From contig NZ_JAAOZT010000017.1 in assembly GCF_011947285.1 (NCBI RefSeq), forward strand, positions 1 to 64,000: DNA of 64,000 nucleotides. The letters run 5' to 3'. The number at the start of each line of letters is the position of its first letter. Position 1 is the first letter of the stretch. The stretch is from Glaciimonas immobilis. GTDB taxonomy: Bacteria; Pseudomonadota; Gammaproteobacteria; Burkholderiales; Burkholderiaceae_D. Of the stretch, positions 17,801-25,772 are shown one piece after another. A program made the position numbers and the translations under genes. A model generated the notes under the pieces. It saw only the letters and a program-made list of their open reading frames with translations, made no database searches and had not been told where the DNA came from.

Positions 17801-20307
17801 TCACCCGCAAAGGCACTTACAAAAGGATTAGCCGCATCACCCGGCAAAATGGAAATGTAATACCACTTGTTCGGATCAAGCGCGACATCGGACGGCAGCG
17901 AACGCGGTTTCGGCACTACGGCTGTGCCGCCGACGCTCTGTGCATCCATGCAACTTAATATTCCGGTACAGCCGGAAGCCACGACCGGCATGTAGCTGCG
18001 GAAAAAACTGGTGGCCAAACTCGGCGTCGGTTTACCGTTGATGATCGGCGGGGTCACACCGACATTCGCATTGTGCCAGGTCTGATCCTCTTCAATTATC
18101 CAGCTGTAATCGTTAAGCAATACCTTCCCGTTCTGGGCATCGACCAGCGTTATCGGCAAGCCACTTCCCGCCGGAAATACTACTGTCGCGGTTTGGGAGG
18201 GACTGGCGGTACCCTGACTATTCACTGATACGAATTGGAACGTACAGGTGGCGGGGGCAGCCGCACAAGGTGTCGCAGTAAAGGAGCCGTCGCTACCCAG
18301 CGCTACCCAGCTCGGCGCAACCCCCGCAAACTTTGCAGTCAGCGGATAGCCGTTGGGGTCAGCTGCACCTTGCAGCAAGCCAGCACCGCGCGGCACTTTC
18401 AACAGCGATGCGACATTGCTTGGATAGGCGGTCGTCGCAGTGTTGTTATAAGTCCGTACCACGGCAGTCGGTGCAGCACCGGTGGCCTCGAAGGTTATCG
18501 ATACCAACGCGCACACGGTGGCCGAATCATTGCCGCAATAGGTAAAGCTATCAATCGTAGCCGTACTCGTGCGGGTGGGAGCAGTGGTCACCGTATAGCT
18601 GAATTTGCCATTAGTGTTAAGCGTCACGTTGCCGTGCGCCAACACTGTAGTGGACGTGGTGGCGCCATTAGTCAGCGCCTGCCCCTGAATGACGGCGCGG
18701 ACTACCCCGATGTCATTGGTCAGCACGTTGTCGTTCAAGACGGTCGCGTTCGGTGAGAGCGTGTAATAGTCGGGGTTGGCCGTAGCGGTCACCGCTGGTT
18801 TGGCACTGGTACCGATATTGGTATTGAGGGCACGTACCAACGCGGAGCCGGTCAGCGTGGCGGTTCTCGCTGGCGCAACAACCAGGTATCCCTGCATCCC
18901 TCCCTTGGTTTCGTTGCCTGATGTCAGGCCAAGTCCCCGATCAAAAAATGGATACACCGCATCGGTGTATCTTCTTTGCGTACCGGTCGCTGCGCTGGCC
19001 TTGGGAAGCAATAATGCATCAATCGTTTTACCCGCTGGCATATTGACTTCATTCTGCACCTTGGTATTACCCGGTGCCACGTTGCCATCCTCGCCAATTA
19101 GCGTAAACGGTAGTCCGACGACGGCGGGGGTATGCGTGCGCAAACCTGCATTCACCATCCGCAACATGATGTTGCCCGTGACGGCGTCGCTGCCGGCCAA
19201 ATCTGGCAATACCGCCGACGAGTCTGCGGGGCTGGTTTGATTGTAGGGTTTGCCATTCACCATAAAATAAGTCGGTGCATAGTTGACTGCCGCCGGATAA
19301 CACGGCACCTGCGCAACGCCGGTTGCGACGGGCTTTTGCGATTGGGTACAACGCGCATCATTCCAGCGGATTGATTCGCTGGTTCCGGCTACCGCTGCTG
19401 CATCCACCGCTGTATTCTGGGTCACATCAATCTCAGAAAATAGCAAGGTTGCATCCATGTCGTAAGGCACGCCGACTAATCTGGCAAGTGGCGATGGTGT
19501 GCCAGCGTAATTAGCATACGCGCCAGGAAAAGCATGGCCGGGCGACTCCAGCGTTTGCGATGCCTCGGCACTCCCTGCTCCCTCGATTTCATACGTTGGC
19601 CTGCGCGTTACAATCAGCACGCCATACAACCCCATCGGTGCCTGCAAAGACGGATGACTTCCGGTTTCATATAAATAGGTGCCTGGCTTGAGGTACTGAG
19701 GATTCCTGGCTGCTGGCGCAATATTCGTATTCCATGTGTAGGCGATTGTGCCGTTGAAGGCGGCCTCCTGACTAAAGGCGCGGGCACGCATGCCCTGTTG
19801 CGGTGGAGTGAAACCAGCCGCCGCTTTAGCTGGCCAGGTGGTTGCAGTTTGCGGTGGATGATCAACCGGCGTGAAGTCCCGCGTAGGGCTTCCCGCGCTG
19901 CCGCCAATCTGACCAAGGATCACGAGCGAAGTGGAAATGCCCGCCGCCAAATTGTTTTTTAAACTTATATTGAGTTGATTCCCGATCGGTACGACAATCG
20001 TCGGACCGGGTGCCCAGGCCATATTGACTACCGACTTGGTGGTTCCAGGCACCGGAGTGCTGCATGGGTTAACGTTAAGTAGCACACCACCGCTTAACGC
20101 CGAACTTTGCGCACGGTCATCTGAACAGTAGCCCCACATCGGAACGATGGTGCCGTCAGGCAGCGTTTTACTCATGCGCTGCGCGCTTAGATGCACTGTC
20201 GTGAGTGCACCGGTCTGGGCGATTGCTGAGGTTACCGTCAGGGCCATCGCAGTTGCGACAATGGCGAATTTAAGCGGTAATCGCCTCAATATAATTGTCA
20301 TTTTCAT
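11827..20307 (-). CDS. Giant secreted multicopper-oxidase-like/beta-helix protein (2826 residues)
   Basis: The start is ATG 20307 (GAGG 7-8 bases upstream) with a signal peptide ending SAIAQ. About residues 35-490 resemble the multicopper oxidase encoded next upstream (APGPTIVVPIGN, GTYLYETGSHPSLQAPMGLYG, FSEIDVTQN, YFMVNGKPY, LRMVNAGLRTHTP). Almost all copper ligands are lost: no HxHG, and the HPLHIHG site reads HTPAVVG. Next come a VCBS/cadherin-like repeat (about 510-600), SdrB-like beta domains (EDSSPTNGDPDATENGLGG; YIDQNGNGTRDAGEPG at about 1235), an IPT/TIG domain (about 1890-1940), a parallel beta-helix (about 1970-2435, starting IQDAIDSARPGDLIIVDAGTY, with many NNxIxxN turns) and a C-terminal HYDIN/choice-of-anchor-like domain. 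It is probably a surface scaffold exported by the adjacent T2SS. Catalysis by this chain alone is unlikely. Known relatives by architecture are MofA- and OmpB-type proteins. Confidence 0.85.
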   Translation of the reverse strand: MKMTIILRRLPLKFAIVATAMALTVTSAIAQTGALTTVHLSAQRMSKTLPDGTIVPMWGYCSDDRAQSSALSGGVLLNVNPCSTPVPGTTKSVVNMAWAPGPTIVVPIGNQLNISLKNNLAAGISTSLVILGQIGGSAGSPTRDFTPVDHPPQTATTWPAKAAAGFTPPQQGMRARAFSQEAAFNGTIAYTWNTNIAPAARNPQYLKPGTYLYETGSHPSLQAPMGLYGVLIVTRRPTYEIEGAGSAEASQTLESPGHAFPGAYANYAGTPSPLARLVGVPYDMDATLLFSEIDVTQNTAVDAAAVAGTSESIRWNDARCTQSQKPVATGVAQVPCYPAAVNYAPTYFMVNGKPYNQTSPADSSAVLPDLAGSDAVTGNIMLRMVNAGLRTHTPAVVGLPFTLIGEDGNVAPGNTKVQNEVNMPAGKTIDALLLPKASAATGTQRRYTDAVYPFFDRGLGLTSGNETKGGMQGYLVVAPARTATLTGSALVRALNTNIGTSAKPAVTATANPDYYTLSPNATVLNDNVLTNDIGVVRAVIQGQALTNGATTSTTVLAHGNVTLNTNGKFSYTVTTAPTRTSTATIDSFTYCGNDSATVCALVSITFEATGAAPTAVVRTYNNTATTAYPSNVASLLKVPRGAGLLQGAADPNGYPLTAKFAGVAPSWVALGSDGSFTATPCAAAPATCTFQFVSVNSQGTASPSQTATVVFPAGSGLPITLVDAQNGKVLLNDYSWIIEEDQTWHNANVGVTPPIINGKPTPSLATSFFRSYMPVVASGCTGILSCMDAQSVGGTAVVPKPRSLPSDVALDPNKWYYISILPGDAANPFVSAFAGDPLLTPDCLNPGAAGANDAKCGHTISGGQIAPLAGAAYPATIIKVEPNPVRPAQLSVYIFEDSSPTNGDPDATENGLGGFEIRIWDTAGRSGDAIGQITYDAFNMPLTNALLGSPGCPNVYSPTTSGTSSTSLNYAGKDLTGVILTCPNDPIDPANPSADYVLQGQALVKNLMPGRFDVMAHPGAVRRGAGEVWHQISTLEGTPAQDAFVKSGEPAYFQEFGPPGFHTFIGFLNPAHIAQQNIIATHVPASGIPPAPGADNEGPPVTGPVALATTTVSGRITSLHMSRPVKETLWDSGVRGPLAATSCMVGLNQQGELGLNIGFAACDDDGNFTLTNIPVGSYMLVIWDHWLDQIIAFKSVQVLANNTPDKNGNRVPSGAVTLGNIPVFSWFTRVVTSTYIDQNGNGTRDAGEPGIAQVPVTIRFRDGSVSNVLPTDSDGNAVFYELFPLFNWYVVESDRTRFAGTGVNVTVDAGGLPDCVTYQPVTGQGTIGAANQNSAMPCSKTGGILNSSYVWNDPITGESFGAVPPGLSNGTNRKDSSSVLYEGLQGFINQSQILDWGKRPFNVGENGGIQGMVVYASTRGFDDPGLEVQFKWEPGVPRVIVNLYKKLLNADGTTALRLVNSTKTTSWDDYANGTKADGTPNMVCPGQDGKDPFLTYTLGASNQFKCYDGFHLWNQVQPAVYDGAYAFTTDAAGLPLAPGRYVVEIIPPAGYEIVKEEDKNILIGDAWVAPVAQQFSALTNIFIMPDQAQVGAYYNPKNPNNATTSLGFQGAKVQFPTCVGTLRTVPDFMSLFPGSGQVAPFAGAVKPLCDRKEVQLADQATGKASFFIYSNTPVAAHFTGLILDDAATEINATSPDFGEKFAIAYAPVSIRDMHGVEISRVYSDQWGTYNGMAPSTWQVNVPNPAGYSPNMLIACMNDSGPIVDMRPGSSTLGQLISDPLFNPSFSHFCYTNPYMPGATVYLDTPVLPVAAFADGYNPADCNYPDSTPSIKRVDGDNVGPWVAAADGTHIVKITALSDVDVPNPAYQGPSATSAPFNQRTIKRHYGFGPIAGTISINGVALTNVSWSDANITATVPSGMATGELLITNAAGLSSVDSVTLTVGGAVPVVVKPAFFNPSPATASDAGFPHPIQDAIDSARPGDLIIVDAGTYPELLIMWKPVQLQGVGAASVVINAAKYPTQKLEDWRPRINKLFGVDVTTGNLSDKPQIDPLPTQTPITGGVVLLEPTILATEEGPGIAVLAKNLPQSDCASTTSGNNGPSNYFAVIAKNQGVPSKVTIQPTGWNMGDSNFLCAKSRIDGLSITGSDAGGGIYANGWTHGLEISNNRIYGNSSSMHGGLRIGSPFEEETPPVNGYGYDVGVNIHHNAITNNGTVEATPGAGGANSTGTGAGVSICTGTDNYAVNYNFICGNYSNGGGGGIGAIGVNMNGVIAHNKILFNQSAQQTMTVHGGGIDIEGDLTTNTTFSNGTGNITIDSNLIVGNFAQSGHGGGIRLQQVNGNDVISNPTNPEKWYRATITNNIITNNVAGWSGGGISLVDTLKAVIHENTIANNDSAAIVGALFGINGRGPTTSYASPAGISTEMTSSALLAVLPTTASAGVPVAATKARNTYSNPDIFNDIIWHNRSFYVDATRGAGASNVCSSNNTNDRTCNVLPPSVNASDCTGTPAYWDIGTVGDVSAAASRFTVTDMYNSVLSPAGSIYGSNPSHGISVSDPGLTKSYCNGPRANPGMKFEPGQPFLPPFSMVAGVTMDEAGNFVDLKYGPLSLTDPLQPGAVPYGNYSITTGGAAYNNGIGADPGSQIRATSFDYLGVPRPAAGRLPGFDIGATQVNNGIVGGANTLLGTASLIASTNALVANANPLTTLAAAVSGTPPPVALLSALTPASIPSALNCGAPGQAVCGTGTVQLSNSGKSLLTIAGITSSNPVQFAIASNCGPTLASGATCGITVTYHPLALGGAVSASLLVRDNSGGGAGSTQVVAISGITR

Positions 20308-20384
20308 TTTTATCCTCACCTGTCGCAAGGCGACTATCCATCGACAATCATCGATCTCAGTCGATCCCAATCGCTCAAAACAAC

Positions 20385-22028
20385 TTACAACCTCTCGTCG
20401 ATTGCTGCCCCCGGAGGGTCAATGATCATCATCATCATCATCCCTCCCGGAAACACATCGTTTGTCGTAATCTCTCGCTCATCGTGCGAATGCCACATGA
20501 AGGCGTAGCCTGCGCTAGGGTTTTGCGACGTTGCGGTGGGTGGCAATGGTCGCGTGATCGGCTGTACCCCGCCACTGTCTAAAGCCTGCAGCCCAAGGTA
20601 AGGCGTTCCGCCGTACCAGAAGCCGTTGGTGACAACTTGCGGGTCTGGCGGCGTAACCGGCATCGGCTTGTTATGGTCGGCGCACCACTCGCCGTAGTTT
20701 GGTGTCACCCCGGGGATAGCAGGCGGATTGCTGGCATTGGTATAAAAACCCGCCGTATCCGGATAACATGGAGCGGGATCCCTCGCACCGGGACCGCCTG
20801 CAAATTTGTGGCCGTAGACGTCCCAGTTCAAGCCCTTGCCGGTCCAGGTAAATAGCGCGTCCACCGATTGCCCGGACACTGAAGGAAAAGTAAAAATCAG
20901 TGGCCCGGCGAGACTGGTTTGATCAACAGTTGAAAGCAATAGATTGCCATCCCTTGCCAACACCCGCGCATGATTGCCGTGGATGTGTAGCGGATGTTGG
21001 ATTCGCCCTTGACCGATCTCCCGTACCAGCATCGTTTCACCCGGATGCAGATGAGGATTGCCGTTATAAGGCTGCGCCGGGTAAGCCGGAGAGAAGGACC
21101 CGTCCATATCATCCGGCATAGAACGCCCGTTGATCAGGAAATAATTCGGATGATACGGTTCGGTTTTGACGATGATGGGCGCACAGACCTTGGCACCGCC
21201 AAGCAATGCACTATCACAAGCCTGTACCTGATCCAGGGCCGCTGAGTGGATGGTGGAGTCCATCTCTGACAGCTGAAACAAATACTCGCGGTCGTAGCAT
21301 GTTTGCGGGTGCCCGTAGGCAGAGCTGGCAAGCCTGAAATCGGTTTGACTACCGAGGGCGGACTTATTGCAGCGTGTGGGGGCAGTTTTTGGTAACACAA
21401 TGATCGCGCCGTATAAACCCATTTCAATTTGCAGCTCTGCCTGTGTGCCGCTGTGGTAGCCATAGGTGCCAGGCTTGGTCGCTTCAAATGAATAGCGCAC
21501 TGTCTGCCCGCGTGCCGCCTCGCGGGTGAGGATGCCCGGCGTACCGTTGGTGGCGGAGGGATGGCAAACCCCACCGCTGATGGGACCGAAACACACCTGA
21601 AACCCGGGAAATACGATCGAGGTATTTCCCGCAGCTGCCGGTAACGCATTGACGAGTTCAAGAGTGACCATATCGCCTTCGGTAACGATTAACGTCGGTC
21701 CTGGCAATTGCACGAGAGCACAATGGCTGGTACTGGTCATCGCTGCCGGCGCGAAACCGGCGGGGGACGCTGGCACAACCACGCCAGGCGCAGAACCCGT
21801 TCTGCCGCAACCATATCCCCAGGAATACACTAACGCGCCGTCCGGCTGCGATGAATAGGCAGCGCTTGCCACTAGCGAGAATACCGGCGTAGTAGCGCCG
21901 CCCGTAATGCCGGGCACGGCCGCTTGCGCGGGAGCGCTCCAGCATCCGCACACTGCGATCACTGCTATATTTAGCGTCATGACCGCCTTAGCGAACTCCC
22001 CGATACCTCTGTGTAGTAGGTTCTCCAC
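20385..22028 (-). CDS. Multicopper oxidase subunit carrying the HPLHIHG and HSH ligand sets
   Basis: This 547-residue exported protein starts with GTG 22028 (AGGAGGGG upstream) and has a signal peptide ending SAPAQA. It has cupredoxin-like domains: PGPTLIVTEGDMVTLELVN, GTYGYHSGTQAELQIEMGLYGAIIV, then QHPLHIHGNHARVLARDG (copper loop L3) and YAFMWHSHDEREITTNDVFPGGMMMMM. In that last loop the usual HCH is HSH, so the type-1 copper Cys is missing, and there is no N-terminal HxHG. The protein therefore offers only half of a trinuclear site and no T1 site. The partner with the other half is encoded 8 bases upstream. It is similar in outline to the first 490 residues of the giant protein downstream. 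Confidence 0.88.
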   Translation of the reverse strand: MENLLHRGIGEFAKAVMTLNIAVIAVCGCWSAPAQAAVPGITGGATTPVFSLVASAAYSSQPDGALVYSWGYGCGRTGSAPGVVVPASPAGFAPAAMTSTSHCALVQLPGPTLIVTEGDMVTLELVNALPAAAGNTSIVFPGFQVCFGPISGGVCHPSATNGTPGILTREAARGQTVRYSFEATKPGTYGYHSGTQAELQIEMGLYGAIIVLPKTAPTRCNKSALGSQTDFRLASSAYGHPQTCYDREYLFQLSEMDSTIHSAALDQVQACDSALLGGAKVCAPIIVKTEPYHPNYFLINGRSMPDDMDGSFSPAYPAQPYNGNPHLHPGETMLVREIGQGRIQHPLHIHGNHARVLARDGNLLLSTVDQTSLAGPLIFTFPSVSGQSVDALFTWTGKGLNWDVYGHKFAGGPGARDPAPCYPDTAGFYTNASNPPAIPGVTPNYGEWCADHNKPMPVTPPDPQVVTNGFWYGGTPYLGLQALDSGGVQPITRPLPPTATSQNPSAGYAFMWHSHDEREITTNDVFPGGMMMMMIIDPPGAAIDERL

Positions 22029-22036
22029 AGCCCCTC

Positions 22037-23599
22037 CTATAGAACGTGAATTTCAGTCATCATGCCGCCGAAATTTTCAGCATCATTCGACAAATGGTCA
22101 AGTTGGGTCGTGTACAGAAAATAGGTACCAACAGGAACCATACTGACATCAAGGATCACATCGGCTGACTCTCCTCCTCCGATGGTCACCGAGTTGGTGG
22201 TGTAGTACAAATTTTCACCAGCGGTATCGCGCAGTAGCCGGGCATGGAAACCGATCACCAGCATCGGCACGCCTACGGTCGCCAAGGTGTGATATTCAGT
22301 CACGCTCAAATTCGATACCCGCAGCAGCGCTCTGGTCTGGCCGCCGGTTTTATTAATTGTGATCAGCGTAGGCTGAACCTGCGATTCGCGCGCTACCCCG
22401 TCGCTGGCAGCGGTAGTCATGGCACCGCCGGGTAGAGGATTGGTCGATGCCGCCGGCAGACCCGCATATCCGGGTACCCCTATGGTATCGGGGTATCCGC
22501 GGCCGCTCAGCAGGAAATATTTATCCTTCATATCAGCGAATGGCTCAGGATTAAACGTCATACCAATAAAGTGGAAGTTAGGATCGAATCCCATCATCTG
22601 GATCGGATATTCGACATCATAGCGGGTCGAACCATCGCCATCGTTATACGCATATTTGGCACCCGCGATCTGCACTACACCGTTATCCCTGCCAGGAAGC
22701 GGAGTGGAACATAGAATATCTTTCTTGCAGTCTTCGGGGGGAAAACTCACATTCGGATAGTGCGCTGCGACTCGCTTGGAAATAGGTACGGTGGGGTAAA
22801 GATAGTCATGTAGGGCGATGTAAAGATTTTCCCCGGGTGCTAGCCGATTCTGGCGAGGGCGGACAAACAGTTGGCCCACCATTCCCATCTGCAAATGCTC
22901 CGGCGGCGTAATATGGCAATGCCAGAAATAGGTGCCGGCGTCGGGCGCCGTGTAATAGTAGGTAAAACTACCCGCGATGTTAATGGCGACCGATGCATCC
23001 GGCACGCCGTCGAAAAAAGACGACGCGTTAGGATAACCATGGAAGTGGACCGTGTGCTGCTCGAAAAGATCAGGCCGCATGATCATCCCGACGTTCGACA
23101 GCGTCAGAAAGAACTCATCATCTTCGTCAATCGCCATCATCGGTCCGGGCGCTTGCGCCGACAACACACCGTTATTCATCATAAGTGCCGGTTCCGTAAT
23201 GGCGGCATTGTTCGGCGTGGTTCCATCCCCTGGAAATACCGGACCGACAAATGCACCATTGAACACCTTAGCGACTTCGGTCCCGGGCAAACCATTATTC
23301 AAATCGGCCAACCCAGACAACGCACCGAAGCCAAATAAGTATATTTGCTGTCCATCTGCCATCGTGGCAAATCCGTCTCCACCAGAAATATGCTGGCACT
23401 TGATCTGGGGGTTGGCATTTGCGGCTGTGGGCCGACTGAGGTCACCGACAATCATCGAGTCGACCTTTCCGTCGAGCGATTTATGCAGCGCCGTACCATT
23501 CGGACATTGCACACGAAAGTTCTGTGCTCCGACATGGGTGCTAGCTAGAACGAGCAGTAAAGCGGTCAACCCGCTGTAACTCAACTTCGTAATCGACAT
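22037..23599 (-). CDS. Multicopper oxidase subunit carrying HFHG and the type-1 copper HCH loop
   Basis: This 520-residue exported protein starts at ATG 23599, 5 bases after AAGGAGGTCGTG; the signal peptide ends STHVGAQ. An N-terminal cupredoxin carries EQHTVHFHGYPNASSFFDGV and GTYFWHCHITPPEHLQMGMVG, a full T1 (H, C, H, M) set plus trinuclear histidines, in domain 1. The C-terminal cupredoxin has EYHTLATVGVPMLVIGFHARLL and GTYFLYTTQLDHLSNDAENFGGMM, with most ligands replaced. Together with the next gene it could rebuild a complete oxidase at a subunit interface, as in two-domain oxidases whose trinuclear centre lies between chains. Substrate is unknown; Mn(II) or Fe(II) is a guess from related systems. 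Confidence 0.88.
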   Translation of the reverse strand: MSITKLSYSGLTALLLVLASTHVGAQNFRVQCPNGTALHKSLDGKVDSMIVGDLSRPTAANANPQIKCQHISGGDGFATMADGQQIYLFGFGALSGLADLNNGLPGTEVAKVFNGAFVGPVFPGDGTTPNNAAITEPALMMNNGVLSAQAPGPMMAIDEDDEFFLTLSNVGMIMRPDLFEQHTVHFHGYPNASSFFDGVPDASVAINIAGSFTYYYTAPDAGTYFWHCHITPPEHLQMGMVGQLFVRPRQNRLAPGENLYIALHDYLYPTVPISKRVAAHYPNVSFPPEDCKKDILCSTPLPGRDNGVVQIAGAKYAYNDGDGSTRYDVEYPIQMMGFDPNFHFIGMTFNPEPFADMKDKYFLLSGRGYPDTIGVPGYAGLPAASTNPLPGGAMTTAASDGVARESQVQPTLITINKTGGQTRALLRVSNLSVTEYHTLATVGVPMLVIGFHARLLRDTAGENLYYTTNSVTIGGGESADVILDVSMVPVGTYFLYTTQLDHLSNDAENFGGMMTEIHVL

Positions 23600-23728
23600 C
23601 ACGACCTCCTTCACTTCGTCGACAGAATGTGAACTTCATCAATACCGTTTGTTGTCAAACATGATGGCAGAGCTGTTTGCTCAACTTTTTGTCTGCCTTG
23701 GTCGCGGAGAGGAGGTGAGATGCGTCAT

Positions 23729-23742
23729 CGGGGACTTCCCCG
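23729..23742. promoter_or_regulatory. Palindrome CGGGGA-CT-TCCCCG
   Basis: A dyad with perfect 6-base arms lies about 130 bases upstream of the 520-residue oxidase start. It is similar in style to the GGGG...CCCC dyads at 23888 and 27172. It could be an operator or a hairpin in a leader RNA. Confidence 0.35.
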
Positions 23743-23885
23743 CACTCAGCGTCGGTTCAGCTCGGTCTTCTGGCCAAAAAACTATTTGCTTTGGTGAGGC
23801 TAAATCGCTTGTTCCGAATCAGCGCAATCTATTTTTATTTTCCATTTCCCTTGGCATAATAGTACGTTTCTTCACAGAGAAAAAA

Positions 23886-23905
23886 TATGGGGGTTTCTCC
23901 CCAAA
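23886..23905. promoter_or_regulatory. Candidate shared operator, copy 1
   Basis: The site reads ATGGGGGTTTCTCCCCAAA. It matches 15 of 19 positions of ATGGGTATAACTCCCCAAA at 27171-27189, in the same orientation. Both contain a TGGG/CCCCA dyad with a 6-7 base spacer, and both lie upstream of minus-strand genes of the same module. The NarL-type regulator at 37616 is a candidate binder; that assignment is inference only. Confidence 0.45.
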
Positions 23906-24084
23906 CTGGCGGTAGGGTATCCATTGTGTGACCCAAAACGAGTGGGTTGACGGGAACAATAGACCTAAAATCTTTGCACTAACGGCAGTGCCAAAACAAG
24001 CAGCGGGTGTATTCAATTATTTTGCAGATGCACGTCGCGGCGTTCATTCCCGTGGGAGGGAAGCCAAAATAAAATCTGCAGACA

Positions 24085-25761
24085 TCACGGCACAATCCAA
24101 TCGCCATCGACAATCGGTTGCATGGACCCCTGCTGTGCAAAGCGCACAATATAGCCACCCTTCGAGGCAAAGCGCTGGCCGGGTGCCAGTCCTAGGCGAG
24201 GATAATAACCATTAACCAGGCGTCTGCTTAACATCGCCTCAACTTGCTCGATTAAATAGTCGCGCACAAAACTATCAAGCATATCCCCCAGGCTTTCTGA
24301 CAAAATTTGACATGCCAGATAAGTGTCGGCCTGCACCCGTTCGCTCACGACAGGAATATTGCGTATTTTGAACCATCCTAACGGAAAGTTCATCCTGACT
24401 TTACGCACCTCCGGTAAATCGAACGGATAGGTCATCAGTGCGTTCTCACGCCATGCAGGCGGCAGCGGCGCGTTTTCCAATTGCGCCATGACGCCTGATA
24501 AAAATAATGATTCCCCCGGCTTTGGGCTGGAGGGCAACAACGCGAGATCGGGCGGACGCAGCCATAACACCAACACATCGCTAGCCGCCACACTATCGAC
24601 CGCTTTGGCTAGCTCCGCCGCATTATCCGACAGCTTAAGGACGCGGGACGTCGACTGCCATCCTGCAATTTTCAACGCGTCTGCGAGTGCAGCGGACGCT
24701 TGCGGTCCGATGTCTCCCTCCCGGAAGACCTGAACCAAGCGCCGCCGCCCCGGTGTGACGTATTTATGACGCAGACGATATGCCAACAATTCCGCTTCCA
24801 GCAGCACCCCTCTGGAAAAATAAATCGTATAGAAATCGTTCTCGGTATTGACCGGAATTTCGACATTGGGTAATAGACAGGGAATCGCCTCGCGCTCACA
24901 AAATCGGTGAATCGGAGCCCAAGTTGTCCCACCCAGCCCGGAGACAATTGCAAAGACCGGTTCCGCAATCATGCGTGCGTGCAATTGCTGCTCCCAAACA
25001 TCCGGTCCGCCGGTGAGTTCCCACACATGTAGCTGCCATTTACGGGAGACCCGATACATGATGCCCTTGTCGCTTTTCATGCGCTGAAAGCCACCGCGAA
25101 TAAATTCATTTTTATCGCGGAAAAAGCGTTCCAGCACATCCAGCATTCCCTGCCGCTTTACCGGGTCGGCATCGGGTGTGATGATGGTTGCAAAGTGCAG
25201 CGTATCGTCGGTGACACCCAGCACTCCGTCGCTTGAAAGGACTTTTAAATAGTCAATTAGGGCGGCCATAGTTACGTCGTCGAATACGAAGCGCGGCATC
25301 AGCGCATTGAGCGGCTTCCCATCGCGGCCTATGCCATTCCGGATCGCATTGGCGAGGGTCGCATCGGTGTATGGCTGGTGCTTCGGAATAAAACCTGCCC
25401 CATAGCGAAAGTCGATATCCTCCGGCTGGTTACCATGTGGCCTGAACAAATAGCGGCCGGCAATAGGTGGGATGACGAATTTTCCTTCCGTCGTACCAAA
25501 TCCGCTGCGGCGATGACAATTGACGCAAGCTGCTTCGGCACCCTTTACCGATCCGTTAGCACCCCATTCCGCACGCACCATCAGGCCAAAAGGCAGCATA
25601 CCCTTGCGGTACAGCTGCAGTGCTGCGTCGTTACCGGTTAAGGGATCTGCCAAAGTATTCGATACAGTCAGCACGAGCAACATTACCATCATGAGCAGAA
25701 TAAATCCCGCCAGCCTTCGCCTCACCGACAATCGCTGCGCAATCTCCAGGTTGCCTGCCAC
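24085..25761 (-). CDS. Membrane-anchored or exported cytochrome c fused to a periplasmic-binding-protein-like domain
   Basis: This 558-residue protein has a hydrophobic export segment (LAGFILLMMVMLLVLTVSN, about residues 18-36) and a mono-haem cytochrome c domain with CVNCH at about 79-83 (GAEAACVNCHRRSGFGTTEG) and a later MPRF that could supply the axial Met. From about residue 180 it has a type-1 periplasmic binding-protein fold (DTLHFATIITPDADPVKRQGML, PVFAIVSGLGGTTWAPIHRFCE, VFREGDIGPQASAALADALK). It probably hands electrons between the oxidases and the respiratory chain, or senses a ligand; the pairing is seen in multicopper-oxidase clusters. The start is GTG at 25761, 11 bases after the SCO stop. 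Confidence 0.82.
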   Translation of the reverse strand: MAGNLEIAQRLSVRRRLAGFILLMMVMLLVLTVSNTLADPLTGNDAALQLYRKGMLPFGLMVRAEWGANGSVKGAEAACVNCHRRSGFGTTEGKFVIPPIAGRYLFRPHGNQPEDIDFRYGAGFIPKHQPYTDATLANAIRNGIGRDGKPLNALMPRFVFDDVTMAALIDYLKVLSSDGVLGVTDDTLHFATIITPDADPVKRQGMLDVLERFFRDKNEFIRGGFQRMKSDKGIMYRVSRKWQLHVWELTGGPDVWEQQLHARMIAEPVFAIVSGLGGTTWAPIHRFCEREAIPCLLPNVEIPVNTENDFYTIYFSRGVLLEAELLAYRLRHKYVTPGRRRLVQVFREGDIGPQASAALADALKIAGWQSTSRVLKLSDNAAELAKAVDSVAASDVLVLWLRPPDLALLPSSPKPGESLFLSGVMAQLENAPLPPAWRENALMTYPFDLPEVRKVRMNFPLGWFKIRNIPVVSERVQADTYLACQILSESLGDMLDSFVRDYLIEQVEAMLSRRLVNGYYPRLGLAPGQRFASKGGYIVRFAQQGSMQPIVDGDWIVP

Positions 25762-25772
25762 AATGCGCCCCT

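Larger units (their letters stand above)
23600..24084. other. Long leader/promoter region ahead of the oxidase genes
   Basis: This 485-base interval inside the left operon has no convincing gene. It contains two G/C-rich dyads (23729-23742 and 23888-23903), one of which recurs upstream of the operon's first gene. Its length suggests an internal promoter for the three oxidase genes, separate from the transglycosylase, SCO and cytochrome genes. Confidence 0.5.
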
